Notes: a model not told the origin generated them from the sequence alone. Shown: positions 1 through 8,999, counted from the stretch's first letter. The stretch: 64,000 bases of DNA from Cylindrospermum stagnale PCC 7417 (GCF_000317535.1 NC_019757.1:6464501-6528500); one strand, 5' to 3'. Numbers and translations are program-made.

Positions 1-693
1 GGTTTGCACCTGTGGAATAATCTACCCTTGGGGACAGTAGGCGTCCGTGCTGGCGCGTTAATGGCAGCTGTGGAATGCTTTAACTGCACAATTTCGGGTA
101 AAGGTGGACATGGTGCCATGCCCCATCAAACCGTTGATTCGATTGTGGTTGCTGCCCAAATAGTCAATGCCCTACAAACCATTGTGGCTCGGAACGTCAA
201 CCCGTTAGATTCCGCAGTAGTGACAGTCGGCGAACTCCACGCCGGCACAAGGGAAAATGTGATTGCTGATACAGCCAAGATGAGCGGCACTGTCAGGTAT
301 TTTAATCCTGATTTAACCGACTTTTTTAAACAGCGCATCGAGCAGATTATTGCCGGAGTTTGCCAGAGTCATGGGGCAAAATATAACTTGGATTACTCGA
401 AACTATATCCACCAGTAATCAATGATGCTGATATAGCCGCGCTGGTGCAGTCCGTGGCAGAACAAGTGATAGAAACCCCTGTGGGTATCGTGCCAGAATG
501 CCAAACTATGGGCGGTGAGGATATGTCATTTTTCCTGCAAGAGATACCTGGTTGTTATTTCTTCCTCGGTGCTGCCAATCCCGCCAAGAAATTGGACTAT
601 CCCCATCATCACCCCCGATTTGACTTTGATGAAACCGCCTTGGCAATGGGTGTAGAACTCTTTGTGCGTTGTGTAGAAAAATTTTGCGCTTAG
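1..693 (+). CDS. M20-family amidohydrolase, C-terminal part (cut by window start)
   Basis: This is the distal part of a zinc amidohydrolase of the M20D type (hippurate/N-acyl-amino-acid hydrolases), which removes acyl groups from amino acids in the cytosol. The frame is open from base 1, so the TTG at position 4 is internal and the start lies outside the window. The first visible residues, GLHLWN, carry the family HxW motif. A lid/dimerisation domain follows with GKGGHGAMPH, then the C-terminal catalytic strand with MGGEDMSFF and the late zinc-site histidines in YPHHHPRF. The end is complete. The natural substrate cannot be told from sequence. Confidence 0.9.
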   Translation, partial: GLHLWNNLPLGTVGVRAGALMAAVECFNCTISGKGGHGAMPHQTVDSIVVAAQIVNALQTIVARNVNPLDSAVVTVGELHAGTRENVIADTAKMSGTVRYFNPDLTDFFKQRIEQIIAGVCQSHGAKYNLDYSKLYPPVINDADIAALVQSVAEQVIETPVGIVPECQTMGGEDMSFFLQEIPGCYFFLGAANPAKKLDYPHHHPRFDFDETALAMGVELFVRCVEKFCA

Positions 694-721
694 GGACTTC
701 CAATTAAAACAATATCCAATC

Positions 722-752
722 GGTAGGGACACAGCAATGCTGTGCCCCTACC
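722..752. repeat. Dispersed hairpin repeat
   Basis: The bases form a 15 bp stem with a single unpaired central base and one mismatch: GGTAGGGACACAGCA pairs with TGCTGTGCCCCTACC. It lies 29 bp after the amidohydrolase stop and looks like the dispersed palindromes common in Nostoc intergenic DNA. It could act as a 3-prime-end hairpin, but no T-run follows. Confidence 0.6.
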
Positions 753-885
753 ACGTAACGTTTTCAGGCGAATTAGTCTAGCTAAATATAAAACTACTAA
801 TACGATCCCAATAAAGTCTTAAAATACTGTTAATTTCTGCCGAACCTCTCGTCCTTCAATTTATAAGCACTACCCCAGAATTACT

Positions 886-2475
886 ATGGCTATAGGCTAC
901 GTTGCGCTCGTACTTCACGCACACCTGCCCTTCGTTCGTCACCCAGAAAGTGACTACGTGCTAGAGGAAGAATGGCTCTATGAAGCCATTACCGAAACTT
1001 ACATTCCCTTATTGAAAGTATTTGAAGGCTTAAAGCGAGACGGTATCGACTTTAAAATCACCATGAGTATGACACCCCCCCTAGTGTCAATGCTCCGTGA
1101 TCCTTTACTACAAGAACGCTATGACGCACACTTAGCCCAACTAGAAGAACTTATAGAGCTAGAAGCGGAGCGTAATGTCCACAATGGGCATCTGCGTTAT
1201 TTAGCCGAACATTACGCCACTGAGTTTAACGAAGCGCGTGAGCTATGGGAACGTTATGACGGTGACTTGGTAACAGCTTTTAAGCAGTTTCAAGACACAA
1301 ATAACCTAGAAATTATTACTTGCGGTGCTACTCACGGCTATTTGCCATTGATGAAAATGTATCCGCAAGCTGTGTGGGCGCAAATTCAGGTGGCTTGCGA
1401 ACACTACGAGCAAACCTTTGGACAAGCGCCTAGAGGCATTTGGTTGCCTGAATGTGCTTACTATGAAGGTGTGGAGCGAATGCTAGCAGATGCTGGTTTG
1501 CGCTACTTCCTCACTGATGGACATGGGATTCTTTACGCTCGTCCCCGTCCGCGCTTTGGCACCTATGCCCCGATTTATTCGGAAACTGGTGTGGCTGTTT
1601 TTGGTCGAGATCATGAATCTTCTCAACAGGTATGGTCTTCTGAAGTTGGCTATCCTGGGGCGGCAGAATATCGGGAATTTTACAAAGATTTGGGCTGGGA
1701 AGCAGAATATGAGTACATCAAGCCTTATATCATGCCCAATGGTCAGCGGAAAAATACGGGCATTAAGTACCACAAAATTACTGGACGCGGCTTAGGATTA
1801 TCAGATAAAGCTCTCTATGATCCCTATTGGGCTAGGGAAAAGGCAGCAGAACACGCTGCTAACTTTATGTATAACCGCGAGCAACAATCAGCCCATCTCT
1901 ATGGGATTATGCAGCGTCCGCCGGTGATTGTTTCGCCCTACGATGCAGAGTTGTTTGGACATTGGTGGTATGAAGGCCCTTGGTTTATTGATTATCTGTT
2001 CCGCAAGTCCTGGTATGACCAAAAAACCTATGCCATGACCCATTTAGCAGATTATTTACGGGATAACCCAACTCAGCAAGTGTGTCGTCCTTCGCAATCT
2101 AGTTGGGGTTATAAGGGTTTCCATGAGTATTGGTTGAATGAAACGAATGCGTGGATTTACCCGCATTTGCACAAAGCTGCTGAACGCATGATTGAAATTT
2201 CCACACTGGAACCAGAGGATGAATTGCAATGGAAGGCGCTGAACCAAGCAGCGCGGGAACTGCTATTGGCACAATCTTCTGACTGGGCGTTTATTATGCG
2301 GACAGGGACAATGGTGCCTTACGCTGTGAGAAGAACGCGATCGCACCTCATGCGCTTCAACAAGCTTTACGAAGATGTGAAAATCGGTAAAATCGATAGC
2401 GGTTGGCTGGAAAAAGTCGAATTAATAGACAATATCTTCCCAGAAATTAACTATCGCGTCTACCGTCCGTTGTAG
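886..2475 (+). CDS. Glycoside hydrolase family 57, probable 1,4-alpha-glucan branching enzyme
   Basis: The 529-residue protein matches GH57 branching enzymes (DUF1957 type), which cut alpha-1,4-glucan and re-attach the piece by an alpha-1,6 bond during glycogen synthesis. The conserved regions are in order: HAHLPFVRHPE near residues 11-21, WLPECAYYEG with the likely catalytic nucleophile Glu189, and SPYDAELFGHWWYEGP with the likely acid/base Asp353. Length is usual for bacterial GH57 branching enzymes. The ATG at 886 begins directly with the first conserved strand, and a 192 bp gap separates it from the gene upstream. No neighbour belongs to glycogen metabolism, so it seems to be monocistronic. 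Confidence 0.92.
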   Translation: MAIGYVALVLHAHLPFVRHPESDYVLEEEWLYEAITETYIPLLKVFEGLKRDGIDFKITMSMTPPLVSMLRDPLLQERYDAHLAQLEELIELEAERNVHNGHLRYLAEHYATEFNEARELWERYDGDLVTAFKQFQDTNNLEIITCGATHGYLPLMKMYPQAVWAQIQVACEHYEQTFGQAPRGIWLPECAYYEGVERMLADAGLRYFLTDGHGILYARPRPRFGTYAPIYSETGVAVFGRDHESSQQVWSSEVGYPGAAEYREFYKDLGWEAEYEYIKPYIMPNGQRKNTGIKYHKITGRGLGLSDKALYDPYWAREKAAEHAANFMYNREQQSAHLYGIMQRPPVIVSPYDAELFGHWWYEGPWFIDYLFRKSWYDQKTYAMTHLADYLRDNPTQQVCRPSQSSWGYKGFHEYWLNETNAWIYPHLHKAAERMIEISTLEPEDELQWKALNQAARELLLAQSSDWAFIMRTGTMVPYAVRRTRSHLMRFNKLYEDVKIGKIDSGWLEKVELIDNIFPEINYRVYRPL

Positions 2476-2893
2476 TACTCTCACACTTAGTCCCAAAAAT
2501 TAGTTGTCGGGTGGGTGTCAATCGCCTACCCAACATTGCCCTGAAATCCCTTGGAGCGCCTACAGGGCTATGTTGACCTTCGTTTCTCTGGTTTGTTTCT
2601 TCTTGAAAATCATCTATCCGCCTTTACCACTTCAAAGCACTTGGCTATTGGTTTTCAAAAAAGTATAAAAATTCACTAAATATAATGCTTAACAGTCTCT
2701 GACTATAACTTGCGGTACAGGATTTCTGATTTTAATTATCAGTAAACTTTCGATTAATAGTTTTTGTACCCTTGATAAAAACTGGAATAGCGATGGCGCA
2801 AAGCGCCCGCTCTCTTGCGATTGCAAAAGGCGAGTTAGCTGAACTCAATTTCTTGTCAAAATAAAACTCTATTTTCTCAAAAACTCTAAAAAC
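2476..2893. other. Intergenic region, 418 bp
   Basis: No gene is supported here. Short inverted motifs (GGGTGGGTGTCAATCGCC followed by TACCCAACATTG) resemble a dispersed hairpin after the GH57 gene. The AT-rich stretch from about 2650 to 2890 probably contains the promoter of the small gene at 2894. A 65-codon minus-strand frame inside it has no convincing protein character. Confidence 0.5.
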
Positions 2894-3316
2894 ATGACAA
2901 CCGCTAGTGCAGTAATTACTGATTTGCAACTTGATAGCAAGGACAATACCTATCAGCTAGATGAGCAACAGATAAACAGTATCCAGAACAACGTTGCTGT
3001 TAAAGAAACTCTGGAACCAGGAGTATATGTAATTAGAATTCGTGAAGGTTCTTTCGATTACATCAAAGGTGATAACCAAACAGGAGAACCTCTGGTTATA
3101 CTCTGGATCTACGGTGGTAAATTCAAAAACCTAAAAACTAATAAAGAAATTCCAGCAACCTGGTCAACACTAAACGGTTATGATGATACCCTAACCCTAG
3201 CAGTATCAGAAACATCACAACTCCGCGCCTTCTTCTTTGATACCTATAAGGAAGATAATGATGGCAAATTAACAGTTTCAGTGGTCAGAGTTGGTGAACT
3301 TAGCGACCTTGGCTAA
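2894..3316 (+). CDS. Hypothetical protein, 140 aa
   Basis: I do not recognise a family. The protein is soluble, acidic and without signal peptide or membrane segment. It alternates short beta strands (EPGVYVIRIREGSFDY, PLVILWIYGGKF, TLTLAVSETSQLRAFFFD, KLTVSVVRVGEL), suggesting a small beta-sandwich fold. The ATG at 2894 is the first start of the frame. A strong terminator-like hairpin follows 120 bp downstream, consistent with a single-gene unit. Coding character is good throughout (no rare runs, sensible hydrophobic pattern), so I regard it as a real gene of unknown function. Confidence 0.7.
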   Translation: MTTASAVITDLQLDSKDNTYQLDEQQINSIQNNVAVKETLEPGVYVIRIREGSFDYIKGDNQTGEPLVILWIYGGKFKNLKTNKEIPATWSTLNGYDDTLTLAVSETSQLRAFFFDTYKEDNDGKLTVSVVRVGELSDLG

Positions 3317-3435
3317 AAATTGACGGAAAAAAGTAGACAGGAAAACTTAGCTGTTGATGTTCTCAGAAATCATCCAGCAGACTCAAGAACAGCTTTTGCA
3401 TAGGCAGTGATAAACTTATTCCCCTCCAAAAGCGA

Positions 3436-3468
3436 AACCCCCAGTCACGATGCCGGGGGTTATTTTTA
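3436..3468. terminator. Intrinsic terminator between convergent genes
   Basis: A perfect 7 bp stem AACCCCC/GGGGGTT (3436-3442 and 3455-3461) is followed by ATTTTTATT. It lies between the plus-strand gene ending at 3316 and the minus-strand gene ending at 3498, so it best serves the former. Confidence 0.7.
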
Positions 3469-3497
3469 TTGACATTATTGCCAGATGCATTTACTGC

Positions 3498-3725
3498 TTA
3501 TTGGGGCAGAGAGCGACTAGCGTAAGCATCCATTGCATAGGCTGGAGTGCGATCGCTATAGTCTGTATCTAAGCCAGTAATAGATTTAGCCAACTTCTCA
3601 AAAGAATCAGAACGCCAGTTGCGCTCATGGATGGGCTTGCTTTGCTCTCCCAGAAAATAAGCTAGAGAGCCTAAAACTGAACCAGCGACCCAACCGACAA
3701 CCAATAATGCAATTAAAATAGTCAT
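3498..3725 (-). CDS. psb35: Psb35-like photosystem II assembly protein
   Basis: The 75-residue protein has one N-terminal membrane helix (ILIALLVVGWVAGSVLGSLAYF) and a conserved soluble tail with KPIHERNWRS and the FEKLAKSITG/YSDRTPAYAMDAY pattern that I associate with cyanobacterial Psb35 (Ssl2148 family). Psb35 is reported to stabilise the CP47 assembly module with high-light-inducible proteins in the thylakoid membrane. It stands alone, facing the gene at 2894. A 24-residue membrane anchor plus an approximately 50-residue polar tail fits the family. Identification is by recalled pattern; a database comparison would settle it. Confidence 0.7.
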   Translation of the reverse strand: MTILIALLVVGWVAGSVLGSLAYFLGEQSKPIHERNWRSDSFEKLAKSITGLDTDYSDRTPAYAMDAYASRSLPQ

Positions 3726-3876
3726 TTGAAACCTCTGTGTTTAACTTTTGTTGCTTTATGTAAATAAATATAACGCAGTTGAGGTAAAACTTGCAATCTA
3801 TCTACATGGTGTGCTAGCCGATAAGATAGGTAGGGTATTCCACACAGGAAATACATACCGTCCATTCAAACCAAAA

Positions 3877-3902
3877 TAGAGACGTTTGATCAAACGTCTC
3901 TA
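3877..3902. repeat. Perfect 26 bp palindrome
   Basis: Positions 3877-3902 are a perfect palindrome (half site TAGAGACGTTTGA). It resembles the AGAGACGTT-type dispersed palindromes of Nostocales. It lies in the 239 bp between two minus-strand genes and upstream of the psb35-like gene, where it could also fold as a hairpin in RNA. Confidence 0.7.
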
Positions 3903-3964
3903 CAGTGTCGTCTATTCAAATACAAATCGCCGTCAGCGTTTCCGCTCACAGACAGGAAAATTGA

Positions 3965-4198
3965 CTATTCATCTAAACTAATTTCTGTGTCGTCATCATC
4001 ATGATCGTAAGGGATATCATCAAGATCGATCATCTCTGAGATTTCTTCTACTTCATTGAGATATTCAGATTCTACAGGTTCACGCGGTATTAGGCGACCG
4101 GTGGACTTTAGCCATTCTAGAAGAATAAACTCATTACTTGTACGAATTACGGTGGCTCGTTGGTTACGAGGTTCTTCACGCAAAGGGCCTTTAGGCAT
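3965..4198 (-). CDS. DUF3134 family protein
   Basis: This 77-residue protein starts with MPKGPLREEPRNQRATVI and contains LLEWLKSTGRLIPRE, the pattern of the DUF3134 family, small cyanobacterial proteins of unknown function. The second half is strongly acidic, ending in a DDIPYDHDDDDTEI stretch. No membrane segment or signal peptide is present. The start ATG at 4198 is the only one matching the family N-terminus. No operon partner is obvious: 239 bp separate it from the psb35-like gene. Confidence 0.8.
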   Translation of the reverse strand: MPKGPLREEPRNQRATVIRTSNEFILLEWLKSTGRLIPREPVESEYLNEVEEISEMIDLDDIPYDHDDDDTEISLDE

Positions 4199-4405
4199 AA
4201 TAAAAATTCACTTTGTATTGGGAAAAAACTAGAGTGGCTGAAACCCTTGGGTACTCTTACGTATAAAAAGCTATGAGTAGCAACGTTTTCAGCTTTCACC
4301 CCCGTCACTTGCCTACTTGGCACTAACTCCTCAGTAGGTAATAATACAGCATTTCTCTCAAGGAAAGCTCGCCAGAACTGCTTACCTGAGTCTCGGTAAT
4401 AATTT

Positions 4406-4516
4406 CTAAACTGGCATTTCCTGCTTACATTGACTACAACGCCAGTAAAGTCCATCCAAACGGATATGACGGAGTAATGTATTTGAGCAGCAAGGGCATT
4501 TATGCCTACTGATCAT
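4406..4516 (-). CDS. Small zinc-ribbon protein, 36 aa
   Basis: Starting at the ATG at 4516 the peptide is a compact four-cysteine zinc ribbon: CPCCSNTLLRHIRLDGLYWRCSQC followed by KQEMPV. The paired CxxC knuckles about 18 residues apart are typical metal-binding ribbons, and short proteins of this kind recur in Nostocales, where their function is unknown. The frame also extends upstream to 4606, giving 66 residues, but the extra N-terminal part has no zinc-ribbon character. Its real length is uncertain. Confidence 0.5.
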   Translation of the reverse strand: MISRHKCPCCSNTLLRHIRLDGLYWRCSQCKQEMPV

Positions 4517-4696
4517 ATCTTGCCTGAAGCTGATGGTTGTATGCCGTGGATTATCTGTTGTCAGGTGTGTATGCACTTGGATGTGCTTCTTTAATAGGGC
4601 TGGCATTGCAAAAACCTGACAAGTGAATAATAGTTTCAGTCTAAATCATCTTGACAAAAAATTACTAATTTTCATATCATTACTAGCTTTGCTGAT

Positions 4697-4942
4697 CTAT
4701 TGCACAAGGGTGGGCAAGATGCTCATGTTGCTGATGTCGATTTTGACGGTGCGCGGTGTGTTGAGGGTAACTCTGTCGGCGGAGGTGTTAGCGCCTGCGA
4801 CTGTCACTTGATCACTGAAGTATGCGTTGCCGGATTGCTGGAGGTTGAGGAGAAAGTCGGTTTGGGTGAGTCCGGTGGCGGTGCCGACTAGGGCGGTTAT
4901 ATTAATTAAGACGGGAGTTGACACTCTCAGGTCTGAAGACAC
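4697..4942 (-). pseudogene. Possible gene fragment, unknown family
   Basis: This 81-codon frame begins with GTG and reads TPVLINITALVGTATGLT, QQSGNAYFSDQVTVAGANT and DRVTLNTPRTVKIDISN. It has sensible Ser/Thr/Val-rich beta-strand character and is more GC-rich than its surroundings. It has no full domain I can name and no ribosome site. It may be a leftover of a larger exported beta-rich protein, or a short real gene. The 4607-5404 gap around it contains no other convincing intact gene. Confidence 0.3.
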
Positions 4943-4956
4943 GCTCGATTCTTAGT

Positions 4957-5168
4957 TCATCGACGTACCTTAAAATCATCCATCCTTTCGGCAATACTTA
5001 AACCGGAAACCCGTTTATTGAACAAAGTTTCTAGCCTAATTTGGTTGACCCCAGTGGGCTTCATCTCCCTAAGCGTTAGAGAATCATTTCTCCAGTTCCC
5101 GTATGCCCTACGGTACTTTTTACAATCAATAAATAGTGTTGTTCACTGGTCTGAATGCGCGTTGGCAT
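4957..5168 (-). pseudogene. Possible decayed ORF with one frameshift
   Basis: From an ATG at 5168 the minus strand reads MPTRIQTSEQHYLLIVK. One base out of phase after an A5 run near 5121-5125 it continues as KYRRAYGNWRNDSLT...IRLETLFNKRVSGLSIAERMDDFKVRR to a TGA at 4957-4959. Both halves look protein-like, so a one-base loss is a reasonable explanation. I cannot name the family. It is offered as a remnant, not as a functional gene. Confidence 0.22.
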
Positions 5169-5404
5169 CCTAGCTTTGTTTATTGTGGTTTACTCGCTAC
5201 CCACTATCCATTATTTTTTCCTAGCCAGTCGTTTTGGGGTTGGTTATCCATTTGTGCTAGCGGTTATTCTACCTGTGGTATAACTATATTATACCACGCC
5301 CTGTACCAAAAATTAATTTTGAATGCGGTTAAAACCGCACGAGTCGCTTATATCTCAGCACTCTTCGTGACTGAGCTTTACGCCTATCGGCTAATTTGTA
5401 AATA

Positions 5405-5956
5405 ATGGTCTGGGAAATTACTGCTGAAGAATTGCTGGAGCGTTATGCTGATGGGGAGCGTAATTTTGCTGGAATCAAATTGGCTCATTATGGACTCTAT
5501 GGATTTCGCCGCTCCAAATATGGTAGGCAACTCGATCTCGATGGTGTGGTTTTGCGAGATATCAACCTGCGAGGGGCTTACCTCCATGAAGTCTATCTGA
5601 TTGGAGCCGATTTGACTGGAGCCGATTTGGGCGGGATTTGCTTGCAAAGTTGTGATTTGACAGGAGCAATTATCCGCGATGCTAATTTGTTTGCTGCTAA
5701 TGTGACGCACAGTTCCTTCGATAAAGCCGACTTGCGAGGTAGCCATTTAGATCAAATGAATGCCATATTTGGTCATTTCTGGGAAGTTCAAATGGGAACT
5801 CTCGACGATGCTATTCTCATCGAAGCTGACTTCAGAGGCGCTCATATCGATAATGGCATGATTTGTCGAGGCATGAATTTGATTTGGAACACCACTATGC
5901 CTAATGGCACCCTCTTTCGGGGTCCCCAGTGGGGTAATGGTCATGATAACAGATGA
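5405..5956 (+). CDS. Pentapeptide-repeat protein
   Basis: The 183-residue protein contains consecutive A(D/N)LXX pentapeptides, for example LIGADLTGADLGG, LTGAIIRDANLFAANV and FDKADLRGSHLDQ, spanning roughly residues 50-150, which form a right-handed quadrilateral beta helix. The N-terminal WEITAEELLERYADGERNFAGIKL is a common capping region in cyanobacterial pentapeptide proteins. The repeat series is partly degenerate in the last third (IFGHFWEVQMGTLDDAILIEADFRGAHI). No signal peptide is seen, so it is probably cytosolic. Partner and role are unknown. The ATG at 5405 is the first start codon of the domain. Confidence 0.88.
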   Translation: MVWEITAEELLERYADGERNFAGIKLAHYGLYGFRRSKYGRQLDLDGVVLRDINLRGAYLHEVYLIGADLTGADLGGICLQSCDLTGAIIRDANLFAANVTHSSFDKADLRGSHLDQMNAIFGHFWEVQMGTLDDAILIEADFRGAHIDNGMICRGMNLIWNTTMPNGTLFRGPQWGNGHDNR

Positions 5957-6165
5957 TAAAAATTCCTCATCTTTTGCCACCATTAAAGGGGCAGGATTGA
6001 TAGTATTAAGTTTTGTTTTAATATTGTGTAATAAAAGTACATAAATTTTATTGGTGCAAGATGTGAGTAAAGAGACGCATCAAACAAGCCTGAAAAGAGG
6101 GTAAATTTGTACGGTGTGTAATTCCTAAGGGTATACTGAGCTTTTTGCTGTATAAGGATTTTGGT

Positions 6166-6558
6166 ATGTCGCCCTGGACTAGTCTAATAACTGCTCTTGC
6201 ACTCTTGCTCTACTTTGTGGTAATAATCAATGTCGGCAGAGCTAGAGCTAAATACAAAGTGCCGGTTCCGCAAATGACGGGAGATCCCAACTTTGAGCGA
6301 GTTTTGCGCGTCCAGCAAAATACCCTTGAGCAGTTGGTTTTGTTTTTTCCGGCTCTGTGGTTGTTCTCTTTTTACGTTAACCCTTTGTGGGGTGCTGGTA
6401 TTGGTGGGGCTTGGCTTGTCGGTCGCGCTGCTTACGCTTGGGGATATTATCAAGCTGCTGAAAAGCGGGGAGTTGGCTTTGCTATCAGTTCTCTCAGCAG
6501 TGTAGTATTACTTCTGGGTTCGCTGATTGGGATTATACAGTCTTTGGTACGGATATAG
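6166..6558 (+). CDS. MAPEG-family membrane protein
   Basis: With the ATG at 6166 (MSPWTSLITAL), preceded by AAGGA at good spacing, the product is 130 residues. It has about four hydrophobic segments and the MAPEG signature (membrane-associated proteins in eicosanoid and glutathione metabolism): ERVLRVQQNTLEQLVLFFPA, and GRAAYAWGYYQAAEKRGVGF. Bacterial members include glutathione-S-transferase- or peroxidase-like enzymes in the cytoplasmic membrane, but many are uncharacterised. The frame also opens upstream at a TTG (6145), but the ATG has the better ribosome site and matches the family start. Confidence 0.88.
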   Translation: MSPWTSLITALALLLYFVVIINVGRARAKYKVPVPQMTGDPNFERVLRVQQNTLEQLVLFFPALWLFSFYVNPLWGAGIGGAWLVGRAAYAWGYYQAAEKRGVGFAISSLSSVVLLLGSLIGIIQSLVRI

Positions 6559-6573
6559 TTTTATCTTAATGCT

Positions 6574-6594
6574 GGACAGGCGAGACGCCTGTCC
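6574..6594. repeat. Dispersed palindrome, AGGCGAGACGCCT family
   Basis: GGACAGGCG-AGA-CGCCTGTCC forms a perfect 9 bp stem with a 3-base loop. The same core recurs in the tandem array at 8901-8999 and again near 9023-9036, so it belongs to one dispersed repeat family. It lies between convergent genes and may serve as a transcript end. Confidence 0.75.
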
Positions 6595-6633
6595 TACGCA
6601 ATATGAATTTGCGAGGAAGGGGAAGTAAAAAAA

Positions 6634-7242
6634 CTAACTCGCAGCTAACTTACCCCATCCAACATAAGGCAATTTTGTGGCGATCGCCTGAACTTTGTCA
6701 GCATTCGCTACCAACTGTCCGCAAGCATCCCAAGTCCCAGAGATGAAGGTGCTTCTGGTACCTTCACCAATAAAGATTGGTGCTGTGTAATCACCAATTT
6801 GCGCTTGCAATTTTTCTAAATCTATGGTGACTGGCGTTTGGGGATTGGCTGCTACTAAATCTTGTAGTTGTTTGACTGCGTCATTATCGGCGGTAACGCA
6901 AGGTATCCCCATGGCGACGCAGTTACCAAAGAAGATTTCGGCGAAGCTTTCACCAATGACGGCTTGAATGCCCCATTTAGCCAGGGCTTGAGGTGCATGT
7001 TCCCGTGAGGAACCACAGCCAAAGTTACGATTGACTATTAAAATTTTCGCCCCTTGATATTGGGGTTGGTCAAAGGTGTGTTCGCCGTTTAGGGCTTTTC
7101 GGTCGTCGATAAACACGCCTTCGCCTAAACCATCAAAGGTGACGGCTTTTAAATAGCGGGCGGGTATGATGCGGTCTGTATCAATGTCGTTACCGATTAA
7201 GGGTACAGCGCGACCGGATACTGTTTTAACTTCACTCACCAT
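6634..7242 (-). CDS. leuD: 3-isopropylmalate dehydratase small subunit
   Basis: LeuD pairs with LeuC to isomerise 2-isopropylmalate to 3-isopropylmalate in leucine synthesis. The sequence has the swivel-domain hallmarks [36 protein letters not shown] and [19 protein letters not shown] place the start at the ATG at 7242 ([15 protein letters not shown]), giving 202 residues as usual for the family. The longer frame upstream reads through a dispersed repeat and is not protein-like. leuC lies 174 bp upstream on the same strand with two repeat blocks between them, so co-transcription is likely but not tight. Confidence 0.95.
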   Translation of the reverse strand: MVSEVKTVSGRAVPLIGNDIDTDRIIPARYLKAVTFDGLGEGVFIDDRKALNGEHTFDQPQYQGAKILIVNRNFGCGSSREHAPQALAKWGIQAVIGESFAEIFFGNCVAMGIPCVTADNDAVKQLQDLVAANPQTPVTIDLEKLQAQIGDYTAPIFIGEGTRSTFISGTWDACGQLVANADKVQAIATKLPYVGWGKLAAS

Positions 7243-7256
7243 AATTAATATTAATG

Positions 7257-7389
7257 AACCACGAAGGCGCGAAGGGCACGAAGGAAGAAAGGTTTGAGAG
7301 GATTTACGCAAAAGAGATCCCCCAACTCCCTTTCTAAGGGGGCTTTAGAGGGTTAGGGGGATTGAGGGTTGAGGCATTTTTTGCGTAGG
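7257..7389. repeat. Two dispersed repeats between leuC and leuD
   Basis: 7257-7284 is a purine-rich iterated motif (ACGAAGGCGCGAAGGGCACG), the same type as at 51387-51414 and in the menI tail. 7304-7389 is a hairpin-rich block: outer arms TACGCAAAA and TTTTTTGCGTA enclose GATCCCCCAA...CTAAGGGGGC...GGGTTAGGGGGATT. Both lie inside the probable leuC-leuD transcript. Confidence 0.65.
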
Positions 7390-7416
7390 TTCCAATTGAG
7401 AAAGTTTTAACGTAAG

Positions 7417-8820
7417 TTACAGTAAGTCGCGAACGTCGGAGACTTCGCCTTTAATCGCAGCGGTTGCAACCATCGCCGGACTCATGAGTAAGGTACGACC
7501 GGAGGATGAACCTTGTCTACCTTTGAAGTTACGGTTGGAGGAGGAGGCGCTGATTTGTCTTCCTTGAAGTTTGTCGGGATTCATTGCTAGACACATGGAA
7601 CATCCGGGTTCGCGCCACTCAAATCCTGCTGCTTGGAAAATTTTATCGAGTCCTTCGGCTTCGGCTTCTTTTTTGACTCGTTCGGAACCGGGGACGACGA
7701 AGGCTTTGACTCCTTCGGCTACATGACGACCTTTGGCAATTTTGGCGGCTTCCCGCAAATCGCTAATTCTTCCGTTGGTGCAACTACCAATAAAGCAGAC
7801 ATCAATTTTTGTGCCTTGGATCGGTTGACCGGGGAACAAGTCCATGTAGCTGTAAGCTTCTTCGGCGATAAATCGGTCTTCTTCTAGGAGTTCGTCGGGT
7901 GTGGGGATTTTCTGATTAACGCCGATACCTTGACCGGGTGTGATTCCCCAGGTAACGGTGGGGGGGATTTCGGCGGCGTCGAAGACTACGACATCATCAT
8001 ATTCAGCATCGCTAGCACTGCGGATGGATTCCCACCAAGCGATCGCTTTTTCCCAATCTCCGCCTTTGGGGGCAAAGTCTCTATTTTTGAGATAATCGTA
8101 AGTAATTTGGTCGGGATTGACGTAACCGCATCTCGCACCACCTTCGATGGCCATGTTGCAGACTGTCATCCTTTCTTCCATGTTCATTTGCTCAAAGGTG
8201 GTACCTGCAAATTCATAAGCGTAGCCGACGCCACCTTTGACGCCGAGGGTGCGGATGATATGCAAAATCACATCTTTGGCGTAAACCCCAGGTTTGAGGA
8301 TGCCGTTAACTTCGATTTTCCGGACTTTTAGTTTAGATAATGCTAGGGTTTGGGAGGCGAGTACGTCCCGCACTTGGCTGGTACCAATCCCAAATGCGAT
8401 CGCCCCAAATGCTCCATGACTAGAAGTATGACTGTCTCCACAAGCGATCGTCATGCCTGGTTGGGTAAGTCCCAGTTCGGGAGCAATGACGTGAACTATA
8501 CCCTGATTGCCTGAACCAATGTTATAAAATGTGATTTTATGATCTTGGCAGCTTTTTTCTAGTGCTTGAATCATTTCCTCTGCCAAGCTATCAACAAAGG
8601 GACGCGCCTGATTTTCGGTCGGTACTATGTGATCAACTGTAGCTACAGTCCGTTCTGGAAAAAGTACTTTTAAATCCCGCTCCCGCAGCATCGCAAAGGC
8701 TTGGGGACTGGTCACTTCATGGATGAGGTGTAGCCCGATAAATAGTTGCGTCAGCCCTGAAGGAAGTGTACCAACGGTGTGTAAGTCCCAAACTTTATCA
8801 AACAGGGTACCTTTGCTCAT
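7417..8820 (-). CDS. leuC: 3-isopropylmalate dehydratase large subunit
   Basis: This aconitase-family 4Fe-4S enzyme works with LeuD in leucine synthesis. The 467 residues cover the whole family. Visible motifs are [14 protein letters not shown] at the start, [41 protein letters not shown] with one cluster cysteine, and [15 protein letters not shown] with the other two. The ATG at 8820 fits the family N-terminus. A tandem palindromic array lies 81-179 bp upstream in the likely promoter/leader region. No frameshift or missing residue is seen. Confidence 0.97.
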   Translation of the reverse strand: MSKGTLFDKVWDLHTVGTLPSGLTQLFIGLHLIHEVTSPQAFAMLRERDLKVLFPERTVATVDHIVPTENQARPFVDSLAEEMIQALEKSCQDHKITFYNIGSGNQGIVHVIAPELGLTQPGMTIACGDSHTSSHGAFGAIAFGIGTSQVRDVLASQTLALSKLKVRKIEVNGILKPGVYAKDVILHIIRTLGVKGGVGYAYEFAGTTFEQMNMEERMTVCNMAIEGGARCGYVNPDQITYDYLKNRDFAPKGGDWEKAIAWWESIRSASDAEYDDVVVFDAAEIPPTVTWGITPGQGIGVNQKIPTPDELLEEDRFIAEEAYSYMDLFPGQPIQGTKIDVCFIGSCTNGRISDLREAAKIAKGRHVAEGVKAFVVPGSERVKKEAEAEGLDKIFQAAGFEWREPGCSMCLAMNPDKLQGRQISASSSNRNFKGRQGSSSGRTLLMSPAMVATAAIKGEVSDVRDLL

Positions 8821-8900
8821 ACGCCAAATGAATATTTAAGGAGTCGGAGATTTGATAGTATCAAAGAATGTATTACATTGAACAATTTATTACAATTTTT

Positions 8901-8999
8901 CTCGCCTGTCAGTTGCTGTAGGCGTCTCGCCTGTCAGTTGCTGTAGGACAGGCGTCTCGCCTGTCAGTTGCTGTAGGACAGGCGTCTCGCCTGTCAGTC
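8901..8999. repeat. Tandem array of a 30 bp palindrome-bearing unit
   Basis: The unit CTCGCCTGTCAGTTGCTGTA plus GGACAGGCGT is present about 3.4 times: a 25 bp copy lacking ACAGG, two 30 bp copies and a partial one. Each unit contains the arms of the GGACAGGCG/CGCCTGTCC palindrome seen at 6574. An inverted half copy (AGGCGAGACGCCT) follows near 9023-9036. There are no unique spacers, so it is not a CRISPR array. Confidence 0.85.

Noticed and set aside
4147-4455. Minus-strand 102-codon frame between DUF3134 and the zinc ribbon
   Set aside because: It overlaps both neighbouring genes in another frame and has no consistent protein pattern.
5136-5405. Plus-strand 89-codon frame upstream of the pentapeptide gene
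   Set aside because: It translates part of a GCGGTTAAAACCGC repeat, has no ribosome site, and shows no domain.
7633-8331. Plus-strand frames with Phe/Gly/Asp-rich products inside leuC
   Set aside because: They are antisense shadows of the well-conserved leuC gene.
8901-8999. Tandem repeats considered as a CRISPR array
   Set aside because: Copies are directly contiguous with no unique spacers, and no cas gene is in the window.
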